Part shown: piece by piece, positions 14,001 to 25,020 of the stretch
Numbering within the stretch: position 1 is the stretch's first letter
Layout of the letters: every line of letters begins with the position of its first letter
The notes under the pieces: generated by a model
Database searches by the model: none
Told to the model about the DNA's origin: nothing
The model's input: only the letters and a program-made list of their open reading frames with translations
From: Burhinus oedicnemus
Lineage: Eukaryota > Chordata > Aves > Charadriiformes > Burhinidae
Direction of reading: 5' to 3'
Assembly: GCA_008921705.1 (NCBI GenBank)
Contig: VFFE01007859.1
Location: 2,842,266 to 2,906,265, forward strand
Length of the DNA stretch: 64,000 bases
Made by a program: the position numbers and the translations under genes

Positions 14001-17000
14001 TGGAAGACTGAGTGCAACTTTTTCTGCTGCACAGTAACGCAGAGTGATGACAATTACCAGCTTTTATTCAAACTGCAATTTGTTTCTTTTGCAGTGAGAG
14101 GTGGTGCTGCTGGTGGGAAGAGCAACATCGTTCTCAGGTTGAATTCATGGGTATTTGCAAAAGCATTAGTATTTATTGCCCAAAGGAAGGGTGGCTTTCA
14201 GTACCATACTGGCACTGCACTGCCACTCCTGCAAGATGCCTTAAGCACAGAGCTCCGGTGCAACCAGAGCAAATTATTTAACCTGTTTTTTTCACTATCA
14301 GAGTGGTTTTACTTTTTTATGGGGGAGGCAGAGTTATTCTGGAGCTACAGAACATTCAATTGTCTGAAGATTAATTGCTGCAGGGTGCTAAGAAAATAAA
14401 ACTACCTGCTAGTGGCTCTAAAATGGATAGATATAATGGTAGAGGAGAACGGAAATGATCTGACATTTGTGAGTTGAGGCTGGAGCTGGAAGATGTTATA
14501 TTAGCAGAAAATATTTTGTCTACCTGTAATTTTGAGCAAGTTAAAAATGGAGGGGTTGCTTTTTGCTGGTAATTAGCAGATTAAGGCTTGGATCTGATGG
14601 TGGGAGGTACTGAATGCATACTCAGATGAATCTGTTGTGTGGAAAACTTATTTGACATCTGGAGAAATGAACCCAATCTTTTATAGGCCTCAAATACATA
14701 GCAAACATATATAGCCTCAGTTCCAAGAATATTACAAACAGGCCACATAGAAAACCCTGAAGTTTGATATACAGTATCTGGCTTTAGGAAAGAGATTATG
14801 CTTGCACATGTGCTGGGTCTATTGTAGTTAATGATATATGAGAAACACAGTTTTAATGGGTTCACAGATTATTTATTATGGGAGCAGAACATCATAAATT
14901 TGATAACCAGATCCTACTAATTTGCCAAAATATGTAAGAAACACATTGATGTAATTGTGTTTGTACTGTATTCACTTGTGTGGAATAGTTTAATTTATAT
15001 TTATGAGAAATTTCCATTCAATGGCAAATCATGCAACAGCATGTGCTTCTGTGCGTGCATGTACAAGATCTTACACAGACATGCAAAATTCTACTGCATA
15101 ATACTGGTATCTCCAGGGGGAAAAGAGGACTATTTTACAATTACAGATTACAAACTACTTATAAATTGGTAAATCTCTGAAAGAAGAGTTTTGAACATGG
15201 CTGTGTTTCTGCAAATTTACAGAAAAATATTGCCCCTATAATAAAAGTGGAAAGTAACAAAACGTCTAATAAGAATCTGTTCCACTGATTTATTAACACT
15301 GGTCCTAGAGATATGGAGATCAGTCTGTCAGATGTAATTCTGCAGCACTGTGTTTTTATAACAAATACGAACACATTCATGAATGGCAAAACCATCTCCA
15401 GTTTTAAACTGAAAGAAAGAATCACATTCAAATTAGTGTAATGAGCTGTCAGTAACAGATAGTCTCATGAGATTATTTTAGCTCTTTTCATGAGGATCTG
15501 GCAGGAGAAGGAGGTGGAGGAAGGAACTCAACCAAGCTGTACAAAACCTCTTATTTCCATGTAGTGAGTGATTCTTACATCCAATTCCTTCCTGCTTTTG
15601 TGAGAGAAATTGCAAATTATTTGATTTGGACACACAATTTAAGGAAAAACTATGGTATCTTCAGGAAAGACCTCATGCTCCCCTCAGGTGGGATATTATT
15701 TCTTTTCACTCTCTCAAAGAAATTTAACTGGCTTACTGGATGTGTGTTGCACAAAACGATGGCATGCAGGGTGTTTTCCCCAAGAGAGGAACACATTGTA
15801 ATGCAACAATATATAATCACTCTTACTACTCCGGACTTCACAGCTCTTTTTCCATGACTGATTTTCATGAGCAGCTGCAATGGCTTCCCCTTTTCTTCAC
15901 ATGAGGAACTTGCAGTATTTTCTTTCTGATGAGAAAAGGTGGGAACTCAACCAGATTCAGATAGTTCAGTGATCTCAGGTCTAGGTGTGATCAACTGGGT
16001 CTTGGGCCTGTATTTCAAAGCTGTTTGGCAGCTTATGCTCTCACAATATCCAACAGCTCGCTAAATGCCCATGGCAAGGATTATGCCAATGTGTTGTCAA
16101 CAGTGCAGGCTGCTTCCAGATTTCAAGAAGGAGATGGAAGTGTTCATGAAAAGCCAAAAGCCTGAATGTAGCAGAGACGCAGCTCTGAATGAGTGACTCC
16201 AACTAATTGGCACCTCGTGGGACAGTGCATAGCCCTGATATTGGATCCCAGGTTTGCTCTTGCATTGAGAAGCTGACAGGTTACAAGGTGCAGATGACCC
16301 GCTCATCCTTTAATTGAATTTCCTTGAAAGTTGTGCACTGGATAAAAACAACAAAGAACTGTCTGAAGGATTATAAGAGGTCATAGATGAGATATGGTTC
16401 CCTTACTATTTGGTTCTAAAAAATATGAAAGCACTAGGAATTAGGGAGCTGACCTGTCATCTCTGAGGGCTGCAGGGAAAGAAGGACCAGGAACGTGGTA
16501 GCATTTCTCAGAGGTCACCGGAAACACTAAGCCCTGTCACAAAATTTGCAGACCTGAAGGACTTCTTTGAATATTAAGGCTTAAATCCTTAGCCTGAAAC
16601 TGCTACCAGAGTAGCTGGCTACCTTCCATGTACTTACATGTATGCACAAAGATATGGATGTATATTTTCAGATTTCTGAATGCCAGTTTATATCATGGGT
16701 CTTGAACAAATGTTAAGCCTATTCCATGTGAAAATATGACTGGAGAATTAGGAGAAAGAAGGATTTAGTTCTGCAAATAATTACAAATAAATACAGATAA
16801 AAAATAGACCAGAAAGGAGAGAAAGAGAAGCTGAAAGACCATTTTCAGTGCTCCTTCAGACCTCGAAGGCCCCTCAGTGTAGGAACACTGTGCTTCATTT
16901 AGTCTTTGACAGCAAACGTCCCTTGATCTTTGTGGTGTTTTGTTAAGCTGCTATTTTAGACATATAGTATTCCAGGGAAAAGAATGGTCCAATAACCAGA

Positions 17001-17660
17001 CTTTCTTACATCCTCTTTCCTAGAAAATATGATGGTTCATTTGATGCATGGTTGTGGTTACCAGCAGCTATTATACACTGGTTTTATTGACTGCATTTTG
17101 AAATGAATGACTGAGTTCAGAGTAAGCCTCTGTCTTATTCCTCCTCACAAACAAGAATTTATCAGTCTGTGCAAGGAGATCCCATATTTAAACTCTTTCT
17201 TGTCTGATTTTGTCCCTCAAAAACCATATGTCAGGTTATGCTTAATAGGTTATATTGGTTTATCTCAGTAACAGTCTGCCTGAAGGGACAGTCTGTGTAG
17301 GAGCAAAGGGACAGCTGCCTGTCAGCAGCATTCAGGGCCATTAAAAGACAGCCACATAAGGGATGGGTTGTGTCTTCACCTTCCTTTGACCAGGCATAAC
17401 CATAGATTCCCAAACAAACACAAACAAAGCATTGTAGTCTGGATGAAATAAAAACATTTGCTAATGGGGAAATAGAGCCCTTGGTGGAAAATGAGACTCA
17501 GAAACAGCAGTCAACTGTATAAAAGCTTTAATCCATCACTCTTCTGGTGTGACAGGGTGCCAGGTCAAAGAGACAGGTGGGATATTTGTTGTTTGGAAAT
17601 TCCATCCCCTCAGTGACTTGCTGTTTTCTGCTAAACAAGAAATAACCTTGCTCCACCCAA
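11032..17660. other. Unique noncoding DNA, no gene seen
   Basis: AT-rich, with no recognised repeats. Short frames (up to about 100 codons near 14.1 and 15.6 kb) are not conserved-looking. A good acceptor-like tract (TTTGTTTCTTTTGCAG, ending at 14093) precedes one plus-strand frame (14094-14399), but no matching donor of quality follows at a plausible distance. Confidence 0.55.
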
Positions 17661-17683
17661 CCCCCCCCCCCCCCCCCTTTTTT
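17661..17683. repeat. Poly-C homopolymer followed by poly-T
   Basis: Seventeen consecutive C residues (17661-17677) run straight into six T residues. The run sits a few bases before an assembly gap, so its true length is uncertain. Confidence 0.9.
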
Positions 17684-17688
17684 GTAAA

Positions 17689-17708
17689 NNNNNNNNNNNN
17701 NNNNNNNN
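17689..17708. other. Assembly gap (20 N)
   Basis: Twenty ambiguous bases. The neighbouring homopolymer suggests sequencing or assembly failure at low-complexity DNA. The real sequence length here is unknown, so any frame crossing it (for example 17536-18105 on the minus strand) is unreliable. Confidence 0.98.
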
Positions 17709-18123
17709 ACAAAACTGGCAATAAAGAAGTTCTGGCTATTCCACTGTAACAGATAAAAATCTTTATTTCATGAGTAACAGTAAGAAAACAACCAGGTAAA
17801 GTCAAACACTTCCAGGAGAGTGAAGAGAAACCCCATCTGAATGATTTGAATGACAGATCCACTTTATTCATGAGGCAGATAAAACATACTGCACCGGTGC
17901 CATCTGGAAGCTGCTCAAAATCACCTGCCTCAGTGCAAGGCCATCCACTGCCTTCAGCCTTGCTCCCATCCCGTCTCATACAGTGGTCACAAAGCATGGC
18001 AGGAATTATTTTACATAGGTAATTGCTACTGTCACCCTCTGTGAACAATCTGTGACTTGTTTTCCTGACATGATCTGAAGGCAAAGACAACTTCTTGGAA
18101 TACACCCTCTATCCCTTATCATG
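17709..18123. other. Short unique stretch between gap and CR1
   Basis: No gene or repeat recognised. A minus-strand frame running through here also crosses the gap and is discounted. Confidence 0.5.
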
Positions 18124-18211
18124 GAATAGAATAGAATAGAATAGAATAGAATAGAATAGAATAGAATAGAATAGAATAGAATAGAATAGAATAGAATAGA
18201 ATAGAATAGAA
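18124..18211. repeat. (ATAGA)n pentanucleotide microsatellite, CR1 tail
   Basis: About 17 near-perfect copies of a five-base unit (TAGAA on the plus strand). It directly abuts the antisense CR1 3' end that starts at 18212, so it is best read as an expanded CR1 3' tail. Length polymorphism between individuals is likely for so pure a tract. Confidence 0.9.
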
Positions 18212-18330
18212 TATTTCAGTTGGAAGGGACCTATGATGATCATCTTGTGCAACTGCCTGACCAATTCAGGGCCGACCAGAAGTTAAAGCATGTTATTAAG
18301 GGCATTGTCCAAAGACTTGGGGCGTGCATT
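18212..18330 (-). mobile_element. CR1 LINE 3' fragment (short, same subfamily as 23.1 kb copy)
   Basis: The plus strand reads the antisense CR1 3' signature (TTGGAAGGGACCT, then GATCATCTTGTGCAACTGCC). It aligns by eye with the copy at 23131 through the shared phrase AAAGCATGTT and the stretch ending GGCATTGTCCAAA. Relative to that copy it lacks about 20 bases after GGCATTGTCCAA and loses similarity near 18330. CR1 elements insert by target-primed reverse transcription and are usually 5' truncated, which fits a 3'-only remnant of about 0.1 kb. It carries no coding capacity. Confidence 0.88.
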
Positions 18331-21300
18331 GTCATTTTTTGAGTCACACCCTCTTTCTGTTTTCCTTGCTTTCCAGCCATAGACAGCGTGGCAAAGAATT
18401 TAGGGCATCTGAGAATATCCTTATTACCTTCCACTAAGTCCAGCCTCAAGGGACAAGGAATCAAAGGACAAAGGTTTTCCTTGTGTGCAACAGCAGATAG
18501 CCATGTCCTACCGATGTGAGATTACAGACCCTTTCCACAATGATAATAAATCCTCCAAGTCAATTGGATGAAGAGAGCACCTGAACATGGTGCTAAGCAC
18601 AGAGTGCTGAGAGCCTTGTGACATGCAGGACATGTCCAGTGTGTTTCCAGTCATCAGATCCCATATTTATGTCACTTACTTACTTTGTAAATGCTAATGA
18701 AGAAAAAGGACCCTCTCACTGCATGAGGCTCCCTTTCAATACCTCCCCACATTTGCATGCAGACACTGTCTGACTTCAGCTTGTAATAGACACCAAATTG
18801 TCTAAATTAATCTTCACTACAAAGCCACCTTCTTACTTCTGTTTCTCAAGCATCCCTTTCCTTTACTGACCAACATCAGAACTGCTCTTTCACCAAAAGG
18901 AAAGAAATAAGCATTAATTTTACAGAAGTCAGACACAAGCACTGGCCTTGCAGCAGAACATTATTTACCAACCCAAGCAGTGCAAACTGTTTACCTTTGA
19001 ACCAGTGGTTAAATCCTTCTGGGGAGTTTAGAATTACATCCTCAATGCAGAATTTTTAGCTTTCCTGTAGAAAAGCTTTTGCTGTCTATGACACTGTGTT
19101 GATTTGTAGACTAATTTCTAAAGAATATTTTCTTTTTTTTAGCCCTATTCAGTTCTAAAAGGCTTTGCCTTAAGTATTAGGACTCCTAAGTGATTCCAAG
19201 ACTGCTGCTGATCCTCTTTGAGGATGTGTCAATGTGAGTCTCTGAAGATGCATGTTGTCACTACTCTACGTCAAAGAAGACTGGGGGATCATAGTTTAGA
19301 TTCATCTGTGGATGCTCCTGGACTGCCTCTGAGCACCTGCACATAGTTTTTGTTTCCTATAGGCCTGCACAATGTTACCACCAAAGAAAGATAGCTCTAA
19401 CCATTAGACATGTACTTGAAGAAAGAAGACGATGTTTTTCCATTACCTTACTGTGATGTGTCAGTGCTATTTCTTCCTTGAACAGGATGGCTCAAGGGGC
19501 TTGTTGAAAGATACAATTTTCTTTTCCAAGTCCAGCTAAAATCCAGCCTGATAATAAATGCAAATGGTATTTGGGCTGGTTTCCCATTCAAAATGAGATG
19601 ATTAGCCTCCATTCTGTCCTCAGTTACCAGGTGTTCACATTACATAGTTATACTGCACTGGTCTCAGCAGAGTTGTTAAAAACAGACAATCCTCTCTTGC
19701 CTTAGCAATGATCTACAGGTCAATGCAGTGGCATGGGATTGGAGCGATGTGAGGACTGATGAAGCTTTCTGTCCAGTGGAGTAGTTACATCTCTTCTTTA
19801 CATCTCCAGCTGCTGTATACAGAAGTGGATTCCTGGCTTCAAACTAACTCAGGTTTTGGCTGAGCAATTTCCAGTTTTCAGAATTACAAACCACTCCAAA
19901 ATTTCTCCAGAGTATCAAACTCACACGAGCTGAAATAATTAAGTCTCCACATTTTACCAGCCCTTCCTGAGGGGCGCTGGGAGGAAAAGACTCACAGGAA
20001 GGTACTAACTCCTCTATCTCCTTCACAGGATCTGTGTACATCTCCGTTTTCCATTGTCCTCGATGACTTCTTCAGCCTCACACAGCTGGGACAGGCATTT
20101 TCAATAACTGTGACTAACAACTGAATGAATTCCCTGGATTTTCTTCCTTGCGGAAAGTTGTCTTCTAGGGCTAGACCCATTCTCCTGCTTGTGCCTAATC
20201 CAGTTTCAGGTGGGGTCTAAAACATCTCTTTGACTGGGCATTGCAGGCCCCATGCTCTGTGTAGTAATCTCTCTAGGTGCTTGGGATTTTGGGTTGGTTG
20301 AACGGGTGTATGTATTTTTTTTTTTAAATTTGGCACATAAAATGGCACCTGAACTCCAAAGATTTCTTTTTTTATATAAATTAATCTTTTACTCAGGAAA
20401 GTGTCTCTCCCTTTCTGAGGATGAAGAGGCTATTTGTCCCAGTCACAATCTCATTTTATTTCTGTTTTGGAACAGTTTTCTGTTTCAGAATTAGTGTGCC
20501 TGACATGTGTGCTATTTGCAATTCATTTATTATCCTATGAAAGCTATTCCTCCAGTTTATTATTATTGCTTCCCTCCCAGTTGCTCACAGACACCCCTTT
20601 GTAGAGTACATGTAATAGGTTTTGGCAAAACTTTGACTTTTTTTCAAAACTTCATTCTGTTATTTAGCTTTTTCAAAGACACTCCAATATTCTGCTGCCA
20701 TTTCAGCTGTATGAGGTGATGTTGATTAACAGTGATAGGTGTAATGTTCATGCTAGTCAGTTATTCAGCTCTTCCATTTCTGCATATTTGGTGAGTGACA
20801 TGACCCTTCCATCTAGTTGCCTTGCAAAGGGTCTGTTGTTCTCAAAACTTCTTCCTTTGGGTAGGAAAACAGAATATTCCTTCCCATGAGCTCTTCAACA
20901 GATGCCTTTTCATGGAAGATCTCATTTAAGGCAGGAAAAGTGTCTTTGTCACATCTTATTTTTGTGGTGTTACACTGATGTTTAGATACTGATGTAGTTC
21001 TTGAGAGCTCTTAAGGAGCTCATGCTTTCTGCGTACATAAACCCAACATGGGATCTCTGAGGTGGGTGGGGTGTGCTGGCTTGTCGGTACCTGTGTGTTA
21101 CATGCATCGTGCACAGTTATAGCTCTTCAGGAGCCGTGATAAAACTTCCTTGTGAAGCAGAAGTTCAAGAATCCATTTACAAAGAAACTTTTGAAAAAAA
21201 CTTAGAAAAAATCACCTTTCAAGTATTTGTTATTTCCCAAAAGATCTGGGTGATTTTTTTTAAGGGAACAGTTTATTTATTAAAAAATGCAATCTAGTTG

Positions 21301-21654
21301 GCCCAATATAATTTAGATATTTCAGCTAAATTCACCAAAGAATTGCAACCAGTTGATATTTGGGGGACTATTTTCAACGTGCAAGCATTCTGATGGAGTA
21401 ATTCGTTTCATCTCAAAGGTGAAGCCTACATTTGCTTAGGTGAATCTCAACCTGTTGTTCCCCTCTGACTGCCTAGGAAACTTTAGTGAATAGCTCAAAT
21501 GTAGATATTCACAGTGTAACTGTGTGGTTACAGTGAATGACTCCCAGCTGAGAAAACCAATGGGAAAATAGGGACTTTTCGTTCAAGAGGCTTTAGCAGC
21601 ACGTAACAAGATCCCAGGAGCTTACATGTTTTGGTGAAAAAAGTCACAGGATGA
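18331..21654. other. Unique noncoding DNA, no gene seen
   Basis: No convincing repeat. A poly-T run occurs near 20318. Open frames are short and scattered. A faint resemblance to CR1 near 18420-18470 is too weak to annotate. Confidence 0.55.
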
Positions 21655-21775
21655 GACAGATTGGGACAGATGAGGTTAAAAGTTATTCAAGGTCATTTAG
21701 CAGCTTAATGGCAGGGCCGAAAGCAGAGCAAGTTCAGTGCCTCATTCTCCAAACCAAATTGCTTCCCCTAATTAC
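21655..21775 (-). repeat. Probable MIR/CORE-SINE remnant
   Basis: The plus strand shows the worn antisense MIR order: ACAGATGAGG-like, then CAAGGTCATTTAGCAG, then TAATGGCAGGGCCGAAAGC, matching the family pattern of a gaggtta...aaggtcacacagc...agtggcagagcc string. This pattern is known from amniote MIR elements. Identity is low, so the call is by pattern only, and the boundaries are approximate. Confidence 0.5.
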
Positions 21776-23130
21776 TTATGAAGTTTCTTGGCATTGGGCA
21801 GGACTGAGAGAGGGGAAGTGCAGCCCGCACTGCAAAGGACTGAACGCAGAGGAGACAGGATGCAGAATCAAAGAGGTGAATGACTTCATGGTGATTTTTT
21901 GGCCCATTATTAGTTTCTCTTCCTGGACATTTTGAAAGGAGTAACTTGTTAAAAGGGACTTGAATGAGGTAGAGATGTAAATAGAGACACTGGCAGGATA
22001 CTTTAGATACAGAAGCAACAGAGAAGAGAGATACAAGGAGGTGAAGGGAGCAGCAAACTGCACCATGAAGAAAGGAGTGGAAGAAGAGAATAGTGGTAGG
22101 TTTGGAAGGGAATGGTACCAGCTGGAGTGTTCAAATGCGTATAGCAAAGACAGGGAGAGAAAACAAAAAAGTAATTGGGTTGTTCCCATTCTAACAATAG
22201 TTAAGACGATAAAGACTAGAGGAAACTACAACTCTTAATAGTCTGAAGGTATCACCCCTGCAATTCCTGGTCCTTTGGATTTTCCTCCAAAGGCACAACC
22301 CCTGCAACTCCTGCAGGTTCAGAACTGACCTTGCCAGCTACGCAAGGACATGAAGCCAATACTGTTCTCTGAAAATCCTTCAGCTTCAGAATGGCTAGTA
22401 TCTCTGTATGGTCTGACTATATCAAGCCTTTCTAAATGTTTAGATTGAGTACTTCATATATTTTACATATAATGCAGCATTGCAAGAACATTTTCTGCAG
22501 GATGGTTGGAAAAAATGTATCTGCAAAGGAGAGTTCTGCACATTCCTGCTGTGAGGAGCACTGTCAGGGAAGAAGAGTACAAAGTGGGAGCCTGTGATGT
22601 GATTTTGAAATTGAAATGTAGGAATCCAAACTAATCTCCAGTAGAATTTACTGAAAAATTCTGGATTTAGACCCAGAAGCCACAATTATACACATACAAA
22701 ATGATTAATTCCTCCTCCCTCTCCATGAAGCTGTCACCAGGCTTTGTTGTGCGATTTCTGAGCACCTTCACATCCAGCAACACAGGACTGGCCCAGGTTT
22801 ACCAGTAATGAAGTTGTCTATAGAGAAGCAAGTAACTTAAATATAAGCTCAGAAGAAAATCCAGTTAAAAATACATTCAAAGGTGTTAAACAGGAAGAGA
22901 ACAAAAAGCCCTTTACGTTAATGAAATGTTCTTTTCAGATGATTTCATAGGCATCAAAATATTTTTCTAACCTCTTTCTGGCTGCACTTTAGCAGTGGAA
23001 ACTTATTTCTCTGTGCATGGCATTTTCTTTTGTTAGTTGTACTCGCAGTTACAGGGAGAAAAAATTGTCTTTGTTTCTATTCCCCAAGAATATGTACTAT
23101 GTGTCTGGATGTAAATAGTGATCCAGTTTT
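21776..23130. other. Unique noncoding DNA, no gene seen
   Basis: A purine-rich plus strand around 22.0-22.2 kb creates a 137-codon minus-strand frame (21776-22189) rich in Ser, Leu and Pro, plus a smaller frame in another register. This is what a polypyrimidine strand produces by chance. A small repeated phrase (CCCCTGCAA-TCCTG) occurs twice near 22254-22315. Confidence 0.55.
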
Positions 23131-23728
23131 GAATAGAATAGAATCGAATAGAGTAGAATAGCATAGACTAGAATATTTCAGTTGGAAGGGACCTACAATG
23201 ATCATCTAGTCCAACTGCCTGACCACTTCAGGGCTGACCAAAAGTTAAAGCATGTTGTTAAGGGCATTGTCCAAATGCCTCTTAAACACTGACAGGCTTG
23301 GGGCATCCACCACCTCTCTAGGAAGTGTGTTGCAATGTTTGACCACTCTCTTAGTAAAGAAATGCTTCCTAATGTCCAGTCTAAACCTCTCCTGGCACAG
23401 CTTTAAACCATTCCTACGCATCCAATCAGTGGATACCCGGGAGAAGAGACCAGCACCTCCCTCTCCCCTTCCTCAGGAAGCTGTAGAGAGCAATGAGGTC
23501 ACCCCCTCAGCCTCCTTTTCTGCAAACTAGACAGACTCAAAATCCTCAGCCACTCCTCATAGGACATTCCTTCCAGCCCTTTCACCAGCTTTGTTGCTCT
23601 CCTATGGACACATTCAAGTACATGAACATCCTTCTCAAAATTGTGAGGCCCAGAACTGCACACTGTAGTCAAGATGAGGTCGCACCAACGCTAAATACAG
23701 TGGGATAATCACCTCTTTTGACCAGCTG
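23131..23728 (-). mobile_element. CR1 LINE, 5'-truncated, about 0.6 kb
   Basis: Begins with an imperfect (ATAGA)n tail (23131-23182). The antisense CR1 3' UTR and ORF2 end follow: TTGGAAGGGACCTACAATGA, TCATCTAGTCCAACTGCC, a CTTGGGGCATCCACCACC block and the AAGAAATGCTTCCTAATG block. It runs through to the region upstream of the ORF2 C-terminus near 23728 (GATGAGGTCGCACCAACG). Its body matches the fragment at 18212, so the two belong to one subfamily. No long intact minus-strand frame survives, so the ORF2 end is broken by indels or stops. This is the longest CR1 copy in the window. Confidence 0.93.
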
Positions 23729-24609
23729 ATAAGAATAAAGAGATCATTTCCTTACCTGCAAGGAGACGCAAGAAAGGAAAGAGACAGCCTGTCCTTTCTG
23801 CTCCAGGGTTGGTTATGTAGGTGAGCAGAAGGGAAGAGAAGTATGTCTAACAGTACAGGGCAGCACCTGAGCAGCCTGTCTCCCCTTCACCTTGAGTTTT
23901 GCCCTTGTTCTGCAGAGCATTAGCTGTGACTGGGCCTCTGTCCCTATTCAAGCTATGACACAGGTGGAAATTCTGGAGGAGTGCATTAAAGTCCTCAAAA
24001 CCTATGCAGGCAAAATTTCTGGGTGGAAAAAGCAGACCTGTGTGGGGAAATGCACATGCTTGGTGGCCCTGTGGCTTCTTGCAACACAGAGGATCATTCC
24101 TCACTAGTGCACAAACCAACATCTGTTTAACAACTTCTGTCCATGACGTCATTTCTCAGCCTAGCATCCAAAACAGCTTAGCTGTTGTACAGACACATTG
24201 GGGTGCTCAGTTCTTGTTCCTGAGGAGGTACAACTTGAACAGGAAAGAGAGGGGGGCAGGATTCAGATTAAACATAGTGGAAGTTAGATAGTAGCAGGTG
24301 AAAAAACTCTGCAAGAAAGTGATATTAACAGTAAGGCATTGGCTGCCTGTGAGGACTGTGCTGCCTGAGGGTGCTCCCAGTGCTGGTACCATGCTTGGAT
24401 TTCAGTTTTCACTCTACTTTACCTTGAGTGAGATGAAAGATGAGAAGGGAGAAAGCAGTGCAGACCAAAATCTTGGCTAAAAGATGAACAACTCCAAACT
24501 TTCAATCAGCTCTGAGCTGTGAGTGCTGTCTTAATCCAAGGCTTTTTGAGAAAATAAAAGGAGGTCTTGGGAGATAATATTGGAAGAGATTTCAAAGAAG
24601 TGTTTTATC
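23729..24609. other. Unique noncoding DNA, no gene seen
   Basis: Short overlapping frames on both strands (23847-24152 minus, 24004-24291 plus) lie over the same bases with no family resemblance. No repeat was recognised. Confidence 0.5.
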
Positions 24610-25020
24610 CTGCAGCCCATTCCTCTAAGGCAGGATCAGTTGTTCTCGTGAACACTTAAATCATTCCTGCCTCAGCAGTTTACGAGACCCTCCAGTGGTG
24701 GAGGTTTCACAGATTCTTGGACACGATCCTCTAGCACAAAATTAATCACATCAGAAGAAACGCTCCCCTGATAGCCAACCTGAAGTTCTCTTAGTGCTGT
24801 TGAAATCAATAACTCCTTGTCCTATCATCAGTGGACATGAAGAACTGTTTGTCTTTTTATCCTCTGCAGCTACTTTGTAAGTGTATACTGCTTCATTTCA
24901 GTCTTCTTGTGTGAAGACTAAACAAACCCTATTTCTGCACTCTTTCCTCAGCAGTCTTGTTTTCTACAGCTTTGACTGTGTTTTTTGTTCATCTCTGGAC
25001 ACCCACAATCAGTCCAATTG
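24610..25020 (-). mobile_element. Ancient, heavily decayed CR1 fragment
   Basis: The plus strand keeps the CR1 antisense order in degraded form: CTAAGGCAGGATCA; CCTCCAGTGGTGGAGG in place of a CTCCACCACCTC-like block; CCAACCTGAAGTTCTCTTAG; CTCCTTGTCCTATCATCAGT; TCAGTCTTCTTGTGTGAAGA followed by CTAAACAAACCC; and TTTTTTGTTCATCTCTGGAC. The co-linear order over about 400 bp makes chance unlikely. Divergence from the other copies is high and no tail remains, so it predates them. The boundaries are soft. Confidence 0.68.

Noticed and set aside
17536..18105. 189-codon minus-strand open frame, the longest in the window
   Set aside because: It crosses the 20-N gap and the poly-C run, so its length is an artefact. 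No domain is recognisable on either side.
21776..22189. 137-codon minus-strand open frame, hydrophobic-looking
   Set aside because: Reverse translation of a G/A-rich plus strand. A second frame in another register is open over the same bases, and part overlaps the edge of a SINE remnant.
23252..23708. Plus-strand frames of 92 and 71 codons
   Set aside because: They are antisense translations of the CR1 copy at 23.1 kb.
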